DNA of 64,000 nucleotides, from assembly GCF_003260125.1 (NCBI RefSeq), contig NZ_QHKO01000005.1:192228-256227 (forward strand). Reading direction: 5' to 3'. The stretch comes from Lujinxingia litoralis. GTDB taxonomy: Bacteria > Myxococcota_A > Bradymonadia > Bradymonadales > Bradymonadaceae. The number at the start of each line of letters is the position of its first letter. Position 1 is the first letter of the stretch. Below are positions 7,561 through 16,026 of this stretch, piece after piece. Under the pieces are notes generated by a model. The model was given only the letters and a program-made list of their open reading frames with translations. It did not search any database and was not told the origin of the DNA. Made by a program: the position numbers and the translations under genes.

Positions 7561-10308
7561 ATGAATCGCCCACAGCGCCTGCTGGCGGCCCTGGCGGTGG
7601 GAGGGCTTGCGCTTTCCATCCTGACGCTCACGGTTCCGGAAGCTCGAGCCCAGCTCTCTATCGGCCCGGAATCCCCGTCAGTGCAGAAGCGCTCGGCGCG
7701 TCTGGCCTTTGATGAGGGACGCCTGGCGGAGGCCAGGGTCCTGGCGCGCTCCCACGACGATGCCGACTCCCTGCTGGTGCGAGCGCGTTTTGCGCGCTGG
7801 GAGGGAGACGATGCGGGCGCGCGGACCATGGCCGCCCGGGCGTTTGAACGCGCTCCGGATGAGCCAGCCCGCGCCCGGGCGGGCGCGGCGCTGGCGAATT
7901 TGCAGTGGTTTGCCGGCGACTGGGACGATGCCGAAGCGTTGCTGCGCTCGCTCCTGGCCGAGCAGCCGCAGAGCATGGAGGTTCGCTTTGCGCTGGGGCG
8001 CATGCTCTGGGATCGGGGCGCCCGTCCGGAGGCGCGTCAAGTGCTGGAGGCGATGGCCGCCCGCTACAATGACGGGCTCATCGAAGATCCCGCCGATCTG
8101 GTATACGTGGCGCGCGCGATGCGCCTTATTGGGCGTCTACGCGACGCCAACCGGGCCCTGGGGCGGGCCGCGCGCCAGGCCCCCGAGCGTCCCGATGTGC
8201 ACCTGGCCTTCGCCGAGTTGATGCTCGCCGGCTATAACAACGCCGAGGCGGAAGATTCGCTGGAGCGCGTTTTGGAACTCGCTCCTCAGCACCCCGACGC
8301 CCACCGGCTCATGGCGAAGATCGCATTTTTTGTCGGGGGCGACATCCCCGGCGCCGAAGCCTCGCTCCAGAGCGGGCGGGAGCTTGCGCCGCACCATCCG
8401 GAGTTGATCCTGCTTGAGGCCGAGCTGGCGCTGACCCTGGGGCAGTGGGCGCAGACCCGGGACCTGGTCTCACAGCTGCTCACACGCGCTCCGCGCCATG
8501 CAGAGGCGCTCGGTCTGCTCGCCGCATCCGCCTATCTAGCCGGCGACGAGAATGCCTTTGCGGAGGCCAGGAAGGCCTACGAAGGCCCCCGCGCGGAGCT
8601 TCCCGACCTCGATGTGCAGGTGGCCCAGGGGGCAGCCCAGAACAATCGTCACGACGAAGCGGTTGCGTTCTTCGAGCAGGCGCTGGCGCGCGATGCCGAG
8701 CACCCCGCGGCGCTGGCCGGACTCGGGTTGGCGTTGACCCGTACCGGCGATGAGGCGCGCGCCCTGACTGTACTCCGGGAGGCCGCGCGTCAGGATCCCT
8801 TCCACGTGCGGGTTCATAATATGGTGCAGCTCTACGAGAGCGGGCTGCGCGACTATGTAACCGAAACGCTTGATGGTGGCCTGCGCCTGCGGGCGCACCT
8901 CGATCAGCATCGTCCCCTGAGTGCGGCGAGCCTGCCAGTGGTGGAGGAGGCGCACGCGTTGTTTTCGCAGCGTTATGGAGTGCAGATCGAACCCCTGATG
9001 CTGGAGATTTATCCAGAACCTCAGACCTTTTCGGTGCGTTCGGTGGGCGTGCCCCAGATCGATCCCCATGGCATCTGCTTTGGCGATACGGTGCTGATGC
9101 GCAGCCCGAGCGATGCCAACTTCAACTGGGAGCTGGTCCTGTGGCACGAGATCGCGCACGCCTACCATATTCGTGTTTCCCAAGGGCGCGTGCCGCGCTG
9201 GTTCACCGAGGGGCTGGCCGAGTATGAGACCGCGGAGCGCGATCCGGCCTACCGGCGCTTTCATGACGATGAGATCGCACGTCGCCTCCAGCATGGTGGG
9301 GTTCCCGCGCTCAGCGAGCTCGGTGATGCCTTTTTGACCGGCCGAGGGGGCGATGTGGTCGTGACCTACCAGCTGGCCAGCCTGGCCGTGGAGTACATCG
9401 TCGAGATCGGGGGGCGAGAGGCGATCGACGAGATATTGCGCGCGTTTGCACAGACCCCGCTCTTTGAAGAGGTCGCGCCCCGGGTGTTAGACATGTCCGG
9501 CGCCGCGCTCGATCAGGACTTCGACAGGTGGTTGCGCCGGCGCTTTAGCGCGTTGCTGGCCCAGCCCGTGGTTGACTGGGGGCGCCTGGGCACGCTGGCC
9601 AGGGGAGGGGACCTGACAGAGTTGAGTGCGGCCGAGGAAGATGCGTATCACGCGCTGCTGGCCGCCATGCAGGGGCGCGCCGATCAGGCGCAGGTGCTTA
9701 TTCGCGCCGCCCGTCGCCAGGCCGAGGCTTCCGGGGATGCGGGGGAGCGGGCGCGGGTCGAAGCGATTCTGGCGCACGCGCTGGCCGGACTGGAACTCGA
9801 CGAAGAGGCGCTCCAGGCCGGATGGCGGGCGCTGGATCAGGGGTTAGAAAGCGCCGAGCTCCGGATGGCCCTGGCGCGCAGCGCTGCTCAACGCGAGGCG
9901 CTGGTGGAGGCCGCGGTCCACGCGGAGGCCGCCACCTCGCTCAATCCCTATAGCGCGGCGGCCTGGGCGCTGCTTGAGGAGCGGGCCGGGGCGCTGGACG
10001 ACGCCGCCACGGTCAGGCTGGCGCGCCGGGCGCGCTTTGAGCTCGACCCCCACGATCCGAAGCTCGCTCAGGTGATTGCCGAGACCGCCGACGGAGAGCT
10101 CCAGCTGCGGGCCGCTCGACGCCGGGTGGCGATCGAAGCGCTCAGCGCCGACGCTCACCTGGCGCTGGCCCGACTGCTGGCCGAGCGCGGCAAGCCCGAG
10201 CTGGCGCGCCGCGCTTACGAGAGCGCGGCTTTAAGCGATCCGGCCCGCGCGTCTACTATTGATCAAGAATCGCAGCGGCGATTGACCCGGGGCATGTCGC
10301 CGCGATAA
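7561..10308 (+). CDS. Exported TPR - gluzincin metalloprotease - TPR protein
   Basis: This is a 915-residue protein. The N-terminal signal peptide ends at PEARAQ, near residue 31. Residues ~45-420 are consecutive TPR-like helices (ARVLARSHDDADSLLVRARF, LPDLDVQVAQGAAQNNRHDE). A peptidase_MA-like domain carries HEIAH at residue 529 followed by WFTEGLAEYE, which fits a gluzincin zinc site. The C-terminal ~250 residues return to TPR-like repeats. The ATG at 7561 follows GGAGGTGAG. It is separated from the NTF2-like lipoprotein by about 50 bases. The substrate is unknown. Confidence 0.88.
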   Translation: MNRPQRLLAALAVGGLALSILTLTVPEARAQLSIGPESPSVQKRSARLAFDEGRLAEARVLARSHDDADSLLVRARFARWEGDDAGARTMAARAFERAPDEPARARAGAALANLQWFAGDWDDAEALLRSLLAEQPQSMEVRFALGRMLWDRGARPEARQVLEAMAARYNDGLIEDPADLVYVARAMRLIGRLRDANRALGRAARQAPERPDVHLAFAELMLAGYNNAEAEDSLERVLELAPQHPDAHRLMAKIAFFVGGDIPGAEASLQSGRELAPHHPELILLEAELALTLGQWAQTRDLVSQLLTRAPRHAEALGLLAASAYLAGDENAFAEARKAYEGPRAELPDLDVQVAQGAAQNNRHDEAVAFFEQALARDAEHPAALAGLGLALTRTGDEARALTVLREAARQDPFHVRVHNMVQLYESGLRDYVTETLDGGLRLRAHLDQHRPLSAASLPVVEEAHALFSQRYGVQIEPLMLEIYPEPQTFSVRSVGVPQIDPHGICFGDTVLMRSPSDANFNWELVLWHEIAHAYHIRVSQGRVPRWFTEGLAEYETAERDPAYRRFHDDEIARRLQHGGVPALSELGDAFLTGRGGDVVVTYQLASLAVEYIVEIGGREAIDEILRAFAQTPLFEEVAPRVLDMSGAALDQDFDRWLRRRFSALLAQPVVDWGRLGTLARGGDLTELSAAEEDAYHALLAAMQGRADQAQVLIRAARRQAEASGDAGERARVEAILAHALAGLELDEEALQAGWRALDQGLESAELRMALARSAAQREALVEAAVHAEAATSLNPYSAAAWALLEERAGALDDAATVRLARRARFELDPHDPKLAQVIAETADGELQLRAARRRVAIEALSADAHLALARLLAERGKPELARRAYESAALSDPARASTIDQESQRRLTRGMSPR

Positions 10309-10378
10309 GCGTCCTCCGATCCGCTGCGCGGATAGCCTCTTCCTGGTCGCTTCCTTTGCCCTCGCCCCGAAGGTCTGT

Positions 10379-11014
10379 GTGCTCATGCCCGATCCTCTCT
10401 CCGCCGACGCGCTCGATACCCTCGAAGACGTTCAGCTCGCTGAGCGCGCGGTCGATGGCGACTTTGCGGCCTTTGAGAAGATCGTGGAGCGCCATCGCGA
10501 CAAGGTCTACCGTCTGGCGTTCAGTCTCACCAAGAGCGAGGCCGACGCCCAGGACGTGGTCCAGGAAGCGTTTATCAATATCTATCGCAAGCTCGATACC
10601 TTTGCCGGCGACGCTCAGCTCTCCAGCTGGATGTACCGCATCGTGGTCAACGCCGCGCTGATGCGGCTGCGCAAGGCGCGCCGGCGCAACGAGGTCAGCG
10701 TGGAGGAGGTTCACGACGGTGCTCGCCTGGAGCGCTCGGCTCCCGGGGAGCCGGCGGGCTGGCGAGTGCGCGGCGATGAGGCGGTCGAAAACCGGGAGCT
10801 CCGCGACCAGATCCTGGCGGCCATCGATCAGCTTGATCCGAAGTATCAGGCGGTGTTTTTGCTCCGCGAGATCGAGGGGTTAAGCCTCGACCAAATCGCC
10901 TCGGTGCTGGAGCTGAGCACCGGCGCGGTCAAGACCCGCCTGCACCGGGCGCGCCTCTTTCTGCAGGCTGCGCTGGAGCCCTATCTCGGGCGAGAGGAAG
11001 ATATCTCGAACTAA
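10379..11014 (+). CDS. ECF-type RNA polymerase sigma factor
   Basis: This is 211 residues from a GTG at 10379 (GAAGG five bases upstream); an ATG at 10385 is an alternative. Region 2 is clear (FAAFEKIVERHRDKVYRLAF, AQDVVQEAFINIYRKLDTF, LSSWMYRIVVNAALMRLRK). So is region 4 (LDPKYQAVFLLREIEGLSLD, IASVLELSTGAVKTRLHRAR). These match the RpoE-like sigma-70 ECF family, which usually controls envelope or stress regulons. No anti-sigma gene follows: the gene ends at a terminator facing dnaJ. The neighbouring envelope proteins upstream could be its targets, but I see no promoter evidence. Confidence 0.93.
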   Translation: MLMPDPLSADALDTLEDVQLAERAVDGDFAAFEKIVERHRDKVYRLAFSLTKSEADAQDVVQEAFINIYRKLDTFAGDAQLSSWMYRIVVNAALMRLRKARRRNEVSVEEVHDGARLERSAPGEPAGWRVRGDEAVENRELRDQILAAIDQLDPKYQAVFLLREIEGLSLDQIASVLELSTGAVKTRLHRARLFLQAALEPYLGREEDISN

Positions 11015-11051
11015 GCGCGGGGCTCCGGATGGGCGACCTCGGTGGTTTGTA

Positions 11052-11099
11052 GGCATGAAAAAAGCCCCGCGCTGACAAGCGCGGGGCTTTTTTCATGCC
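11052..11099. terminator. Bidirectional terminator with a long perfect palindrome
   Basis: Positions 11052-11073 and 11078-11099 are perfect inverted repeats of 22 bases around a GACA loop. The GC core AGCGCGGGGC is flanked by A6 on one side and T6 on the other, so it can terminate both the sigma-factor gene and the convergent dnaJ. Confidence 0.92.
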
Positions 11100-11121
11100 C
11101 GGAAGAGGGGCGGGCTACACA

Positions 11122-12234
11122 TCAGCCGATCTTGTCTTTGAGCTTGTTGAAGAACCCGCCCTTCTTGACCGGGATGCCCTGGGCCTCGGCGTAGCCCTCC
11201 AGGAGCTCGCGCTCCTTAGAGGATACTTTGGAGGGGATCTCCACGGCGAAATGGACCACCAGGTTGCCGCGGCCCGAGCCCTGCACGCGCGCCAGGCCCT
11301 GGTTCTTGAGTACCAGGGTGTCGCCGTACTGAGTGCCGGCCTTCACCGTGATGGTTTCGTTATTCTCCAGGGTCGGGATCTCGATCTCGGCGCCCAGGAT
11401 CGCCTGCACAAAGCTGATCGGCTGGCGAAGATGGAGGTGCTCGTTATCGCGTTCAAAGACCTCGCTGGGCTCCACGTGAATAAATACGTAGAGATCTCCC
11501 GGGGGGCCGCCGCGGCTGCCGGCTTCGCCCTCACCGCTGAGGCGCAGGCGCATCCCGGTGTCGACGCCGGCCGGGATGGTGACGCTGACCTCCCGGGTGG
11601 AGCGTTGCTTGCCCGAGCCGCGGCAGTCGCCGCAGGGATCTTCAATGCGCTTGCCGCTGCCCTGGCAGTGCGGGCAGGTCGAGGTCAGCGTGAAGAAGCC
11701 CTGGCTGTGATTGATCTGCCCGCGGCCCTGACAGGTGGAGCAGGTCACCGGCTCGGTGCCCGGGCGCGCGCCGCTTCCGGAGCAGGTCTCACAGTCGACG
11801 TGACGGACCACCGAGATGGTCTTGCTGGTCCCGAAGGCCGCCTCTTTAAAAGAGAGCTTGAGGTCTTCGCGAAGATCGGATCCGCGCTGTGGGCCGCCTC
11901 GAGAGCGGCGGCCGCCGCCACCAAAGCCGAACATATCCCCGAAAATATCTCCGAACTGCGAGAAGATATCGTCCATCGAATGGAAGCCCGCGCCGGGACC
12001 GGCGGCGCCGCGCACGCCCTCATGACCGAAGCGATCGTAGCGGGCTCGTTTCTGCGCGTCGCTTAGCACCTCGTAGGCCTCGGCGGCCTCTTTGAAGCGC
12101 GCCTCGGCCTCGGCATCGTCCGGGTTGCGGTCGGGGTGATTCTGCATCGCCAGGCGGCGGTAGGCCTTTTTGAGCTCTTTGTCGTCAACGTCTCGGGAGA
12201 CGCCAAGAACCTCGTAGTAGTCGCGCTTACTCAT
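11122..12234 (-). CDS. dnaJ: Chaperone protein DnaJ
   Basis: This is a 370-residue type I DnaJ, the co-chaperone that stimulates DnaK ATP hydrolysis and delivers unfolded clients. The J domain occupies residues 1-70 and has the HPD motif (QNHPDRNPDD). A Gly/Phe-rich segment follows (FGDMFGFGGGG). There are four zinc-binding CxxCxGxG repeats: CETCSGSG, CSTCQGRG, CPHCQGSG and CGDCRGSG. The usual substrate-binding C-terminal region completes it. dnaK and grpE are not adjacent. Confidence 0.97.
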   Translation of the reverse strand: MSKRDYYEVLGVSRDVDDKELKKAYRRLAMQNHPDRNPDDAEAEARFKEAAEAYEVLSDAQKRARYDRFGHEGVRGAAGPGAGFHSMDDIFSQFGDIFGDMFGFGGGGRRSRGGPQRGSDLREDLKLSFKEAAFGTSKTISVVRHVDCETCSGSGARPGTEPVTCSTCQGRGQINHSQGFFTLTSTCPHCQGSGKRIEDPCGDCRGSGKQRSTREVSVTIPAGVDTGMRLRLSGEGEAGSRGGPPGDLYVFIHVEPSEVFERDNEHLHLRQPISFVQAILGAEIEIPTLENNETITVKAGTQYGDTLVLKNQGLARVQGSGRGNLVVHFAVEIPSKVSSKERELLEGYAEAQGIPVKKGGFFNKLKDKIG

Positions 12235-12843
12235 GGGGGGCTCGGGGTAGGATGAAGCTCAACGGATGATGTTGATAGGGCTCAGGTCGTCCGGGCGTTC
12301 CGGACACCGGCGCCGAAAAGACGCTCTGAAGATGACCCGAAGGGGGGCAGAACCTCGCAACGGGGGGCCTGCCTTGTCAAGCCGCCAGCTCGCCAGGGTA
12401 AAGCGGGGCGGAAGGCCCGTTCACGGCCAAATTAGGGGCGCAGGCGCCTGCGGCAAGCTCAGAAGGGCTTTTAGTCCGGTTAACATCTTACAATCACAAT
12501 GGAATCGCGGCGTCAGCTAAACCACGGATGAGAGGCCCGGGCTATTCCCCCGGTCCGGGGCGTCTGTGAACCCGGCGGTCCGGACTCGCCAGCACAGGAG
12601 TCTGGATCGGGTCTACAACAGGCCGGGAGCGCTCGGGAGGGCTCGTTTCGATGCCTACATGGGGCTGCCTAGGCGGCGGGGGGAGGTCTTAACAGCCCCC
12701 GAGAGCCCGTGACTCGGGGAGGGGAGGGGCCGTGAGTTGGTGAGAGGGCCCCGGCGACTAAGATCGAGGGTGCGTCACGCAGCAGGGCGCCGGCGACTGG
12801 TGAGCAGCGGCCGGCGTGATTCCCTCGAACCTCCGAGGTCGCG
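12235..12843. other. Gene-free stretch of about 600 bases, G-rich in its second half
   Basis: No convincing protein gene lies here; an 84-codon frame at 12266 has a composition unlike proteins and no recognisable motif. The left part should hold the dnaJ promoter. From about 12530 the sequence is rich in G-runs and short complementary segments. One example is a small hairpin CCTCG/CGAGG just before the gene at 12844. A structured RNA or regulatory leader is possible, but I cannot match it to a known RNA. Confidence 0.4.
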
Positions 12844-13383
12844 ATGTATGCGGTAGCCGCACAACTCTCAGGCGAACTCAGCGCCCGGATTGCCACCTTC
12901 TGGGATCACGCCGAAGCGCTGATCCCCGACGTGATTCCCCGAGCGGTGCGGGTGCCTCATCTCTCGTTTCAGATCGTGGAGTCCGAGCATCCCCTGGCGC
13001 TGGAGGCGCTTCTGCACGAGCCGCTGAGTGTGGCGCGCCCGGCCATTCGCACCAGCGCACTGGGAGTGTTTGCGCGCCCCCGGCAAGTGCTCTTTTTAGG
13101 GGTGGTGCGCGATCCGGCACTCGACCGCTATTTTCAGGCCATCAACCGGCGTCTGAACGCGGCGGGATACCGACTACACCCCTTCTACAGCGCGGCGTAC
13201 TGGACACCGCACATCACCCTGGCGCTGGGTCCCTTCGGACCGGCGGCGCTCTGCGAGCTATTGCAACAGGGAGGGCTGGCCAGGCTGGAGGGTGATTGGG
13301 CGCTCGGCGAGCTTTGCCTGCTCAGTCCAAAGCGATCCACACCGGCGTATCTGGCATCATCCCCTCCGGCTTCACGGCTCTAG
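12844..13383 (+). CDS. 2H phosphoesterase / 2'-5' RNA ligase family protein
   Basis: This is a 179-residue protein with the two His-containing motifs of the 2H phosphoesterase superfamily: HLSF near residue 39 and HITL near residue 122. Members hydrolyse or form 2',5'-type or cyclic phosphodiester bonds in RNA or nucleotides. The specific substrate is not evident here. The ATG follows a GAGGTCGCG element. The 3' end overlaps by 12 bases the 3' end of the convergent lipoprotein gene. Confidence 0.8.
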   Translation: MYAVAAQLSGELSARIATFWDHAEALIPDVIPRAVRVPHLSFQIVESEHPLALEALLHEPLSVARPAIRTSALGVFARPRQVLFLGVVRDPALDRYFQAINRRLNAAGYRLHPFYSAAYWTPHITLALGPFGPAALCELLQQGGLARLEGDWALGELCLLSPKRSTPAYLASSPPASRL

Positions 13384-14277
13384 GGTCATGCCCGGCTGCC
13401 AGTTGTCGACGACCATCAGCTCATCACGCTCCCCAAGCGCGTTACAGAACCCGGCAAAGAGTTGACCGGCCAGGTGCTGGGTAAAGGGAGGATCTTCGGC
13501 CTGCGGGGGGCGAAGCATGCTGTTGGCCGCCTCACCCTCCACCTCTTTGCTGTCGACCTGCTCCAGGTTCAGCTGCACTCGCCGCACTCCCTCGTCCAGG
13601 TAGGCCAGCACGCTGGTTGTCCCGGCGGCGTTGTGGGCCTCGACGATGCCGACCAGGGTGTACCAATCGTTATTGCGTTGGTCTTCGTTGGCGTCGTAGG
13701 TGTTGTGAAAGAAGACCATATCGCCAACGGCCGGGCGGCTGGAGTGGTAGACCTTCCCCTCAGCACGGCAGGCCCGGTAGAGTTCCGGCACGCTGGCGGC
13801 GGCCGCCTCGCTAAAGGCGACTCCGTTGAGCGCAAAGACCGCGTGGACGTAGGCCGCCGCCAATGAGCCCTCGCCGGTCGGGGCGGGCGTCGGTGGGGTC
13901 ACCTCTGAGGCGCTCTGGTGCGGGGTGGTCGCCGCCCCGGTCGATGCGGCGGTTGGCCGATAGCTGGCCAGCGCCGGACGCGCCGCAGGGGTGATCGTGT
14001 CCATCGGGGCGCGGCCCACCGCCGGACGGCTGCGCCGCGGTGCAGCTGTGCTCGTCGGCGAGCTGTGGCTGCGGTAGACGTAGACCTGGGTGGGCAACAC
14101 GCCCGGGGCGGACGCATCGCCGCCGGGGAGCCCGCGGGCGATGGGCGGGCTGAGTTCGTCTTCGAGCATGGGGGAGGCGTACATATGAAAGGGGGCGCTG
14201 GTCGTGGTCGCGCATCCCAGGCCCGTCACCGCCAGCGCGAATACCCCGAGGGTCGATTGCCACGATCTGAATACCAT
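13372..14277 (-). CDS. Lipoprotein with CHAP/NlpC-like domain lacking catalytic residues
   Basis: This is 301 residues from the ATG at 14277, which has GGAG upstream. The lipoprotein signal ends in the lipobox GLGC, near residue 22. A Pro/Thr/Ala-rich linker spans residues ~30-135. The C-terminal domain has the layout of a CHAP or NlpC/P60 cysteine peptidase: a leading helix AAAYVHAVFALNG, then RPAVGDMVFFHNT, then YTLVGIVEAH. However, the Cys expected in the first helix (DCSGF-like position) is absent, and the residue before VGI is Leu instead of His. It is therefore probably a non-catalytic wall-binding or structural protein. Confidence 0.7.
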   Translation of the reverse strand: MVFRSWQSTLGVFALAVTGLGCATTTSAPFHMYASPMLEDELSPPIARGLPGGDASAPGVLPTQVYVYRSHSSPTSTAAPRRSRPAVGRAPMDTITPAARPALASYRPTAASTGAATTPHQSASEVTPPTPAPTGEGSLAAAYVHAVFALNGVAFSEAAAASVPELYRACRAEGKVYHSSRPAVGDMVFFHNTYDANEDQRNNDWYTLVGIVEAHNAAGTTSVLAYLDEGVRRVQLNLEQVDSKEVEGEAANSMLRPPQAEDPPFTQHLAGQLFAGFCNALGERDELMVVDNWQPGMTLEP

Positions 14278-14508
14278 CTCTGAACTCCATGTTCTGTCGC
14301 TGCCGAACATATGCTGGCCACACGCCGAAGGGGCCATCCGTGGGCCCTCGACGGTGGATCGTCGCGGGTGCCAGGGCAGTGTAGGTCAGGGAGGTGCGGG
14401 GCCAAGTTTTTTGCCCTGTCGGGGGGCGGAGAGCGCGCGACGCTCTTGCCTGGCGAGGCGCTCTCTCATACCGTCTTGGCTTCAGGTGCCCCCAAGGAGT
14501 CTTTCCTG

Positions 14509-16026
14509 ATGACGACCACAATCAAGGGTCCGGCGGCCATGCACGCCGACACGACATTCGGCAAGTACACCCTCATCCGCCATATCGCCACCGGTGGTAT
14601 GGCCGAGATCTGGTTGGCGGAACAGCGCGGCCCGGGCGGGTTCAACAAAGAGCTGGTGATCAAGAGGATCCTCCCGCACCTGGCCCAGCAGGGGCAGGTG
14701 GCCGAGATGTTTCTCGATGAGGCGCGCATGGTCGCGCACCTCACCCACCCTAACATTGGTCAGGTCTTCGAACTCGGGGAGTTCGATGGCGAGTATTTCA
14801 TCGCCATGGAGTTCATCGATGGCCTGAATCTCGCGCAGCTCCACCGAGCGCTGAGAGAACGGGGATCGGCGATCCCGATTGGCTACAGCGTGCGGATCAT
14901 CTCCGACCTCTTGGAGGCGCTCGATTACGCGCACGATTTTGTGGATCGCGACGGCAACCATGTGGGGCTGATCCATCGCGATATCTCGCCACAAAACGCG
15001 CTGATCTCCAATGATGGGGTGGTCAAGCTGGTGGACTTTGGCGTGGCGAAGGCGTCGCTCAATACCACCAAGACCGAGTCCGGAGCGGTCAAGGGCAAGT
15101 TCGCCTACATGGCGCCCGAACAAATCGAGGGCACAGCGCTGGACTGGCGGGCAGACATTTTCTCGGTCGGCGTGCTTTTCTACGAGCTGCTGACCGGTAT
15201 TAAGCCCTTTGGTGAAGAGCTTACCGCGGTCTCCAAAATCCTGAGCGAAGATCCACCCGACATCCGGACCTATCGCAACGATGTTCCCGAGGCACTGGCG
15301 CGGATCATTGCCCGAGCGATGAGTAAAGATCGCGAAGCTCGTTTTGCCAACGCGGCGACGATGCAGCGGGCGCTTCAGACGTACCTGCGTACCTCCGATG
15401 AGGTGATCGGTACCCGGGAACTCTCCATTATGGTGCGTCAGCTCCGGGGGCTGGATATGGCCCGTCCCACCGAGCAGCTCTTCGGGTTTGAGAAGCACGG
15501 GGTTACCACCGCCGGCCCCCGGCTCACGGCGAAGGATACAGGGGAGGAGCCGGTTCAGCCGCGCAACGCCCCGGGGCTTACGCAGGCCAGTGGGGCGGTG
15601 GAGCAGCTTGAGATGGAGCCCGCCGAAAAAGGACGCTCGACCGGGGCATCGGTGGCGATCATCGGAGGCTTCTCCTTATTGATGCTGGGACTGGTGGCGG
15701 CGTTTCTCACCGCGGGCTACCTTTTCATCGCCGACGGTGACGATGCTTCCCCGGTCACCGAAGGGGCTCAGGCCGGCGAGGAGGCCCCGCAGAATTCGGC
15801 CGCCCCGACCGCCTGGCGACACGCCGACGGCCAGATCGTGGCCATCTCTTCTCAGCCGACAGCCGCTATCTTTGTCGAGGGTCAGAAGGTCGGGGAGACT
15901 CCCTTCCAGACGACCCTGAGGCCGGGGCGCTACACCATTGAGTTGCGAGCCGGCGACAAGAGCCGCAAGGCGCAGATCGAGATCAATTCGAAGAGCTCGA
16001 TTCAACGCTTCCGCTATGATCTCTGA
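14509..16026 (+). CDS. Ser/Thr protein kinase with transmembrane segment and PEGA domain
   Basis: This is 505 residues from the ATG at 14509, chosen for AAGGAG nine bases upstream; the frame is open further upstream. The kinase domain (about 20-300) has a glycine loop variant IATGGMAEIW, LVIKRIL for the ATP-binding Lys, HRDISPQN at residue 156, DFG, and APE in the activation segment, so it looks active. A transmembrane helix sits near residues 383-407. The C-terminal ~70 residues are a PEGA domain (SQPTAAIFVEGQKVGETPFQ). The kinase is thus cytoplasmic with an extracytoplasmic PEGA sensor or anchor, an architecture common in Myxococcota. Confidence 0.93.
   Translation: MTTTIKGPAAMHADTTFGKYTLIRHIATGGMAEIWLAEQRGPGGFNKELVIKRILPHLAQQGQVAEMFLDEARMVAHLTHPNIGQVFELGEFDGEYFIAMEFIDGLNLAQLHRALRERGSAIPIGYSVRIISDLLEALDYAHDFVDRDGNHVGLIHRDISPQNALISNDGVVKLVDFGVAKASLNTTKTESGAVKGKFAYMAPEQIEGTALDWRADIFSVGVLFYELLTGIKPFGEELTAVSKILSEDPPDIRTYRNDVPEALARIIARAMSKDREARFANAATMQRALQTYLRTSDEVIGTRELSIMVRQLRGLDMARPTEQLFGFEKHGVTTAGPRLTAKDTGEEPVQPRNAPGLTQASGAVEQLEMEPAEKGRSTGASVAIIGGFSLLMLGLVAAFLTAGYLFIADGDDASPVTEGAQAGEEAPQNSAAPTAWRHADGQIVAISSQPTAAIFVEGQKVGETPFQTTLRPGRYTIELRAGDKSRKAQIEINSKSSIQRFRYDL

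Noticed and set aside
12266..12520. 84-codon frame in the gap after dnaJ
   Set aside because: It lacks a ribosome binding site and any recognisable motif, and its composition is not protein-like.
12530..12843. 6S RNA, RNase P RNA, SRP RNA or tmRNA in the G-rich gap
   Set aside because: I compared the sequence with the conserved cores I know for these RNAs and found no convincing match, so I left it as an unassigned region.
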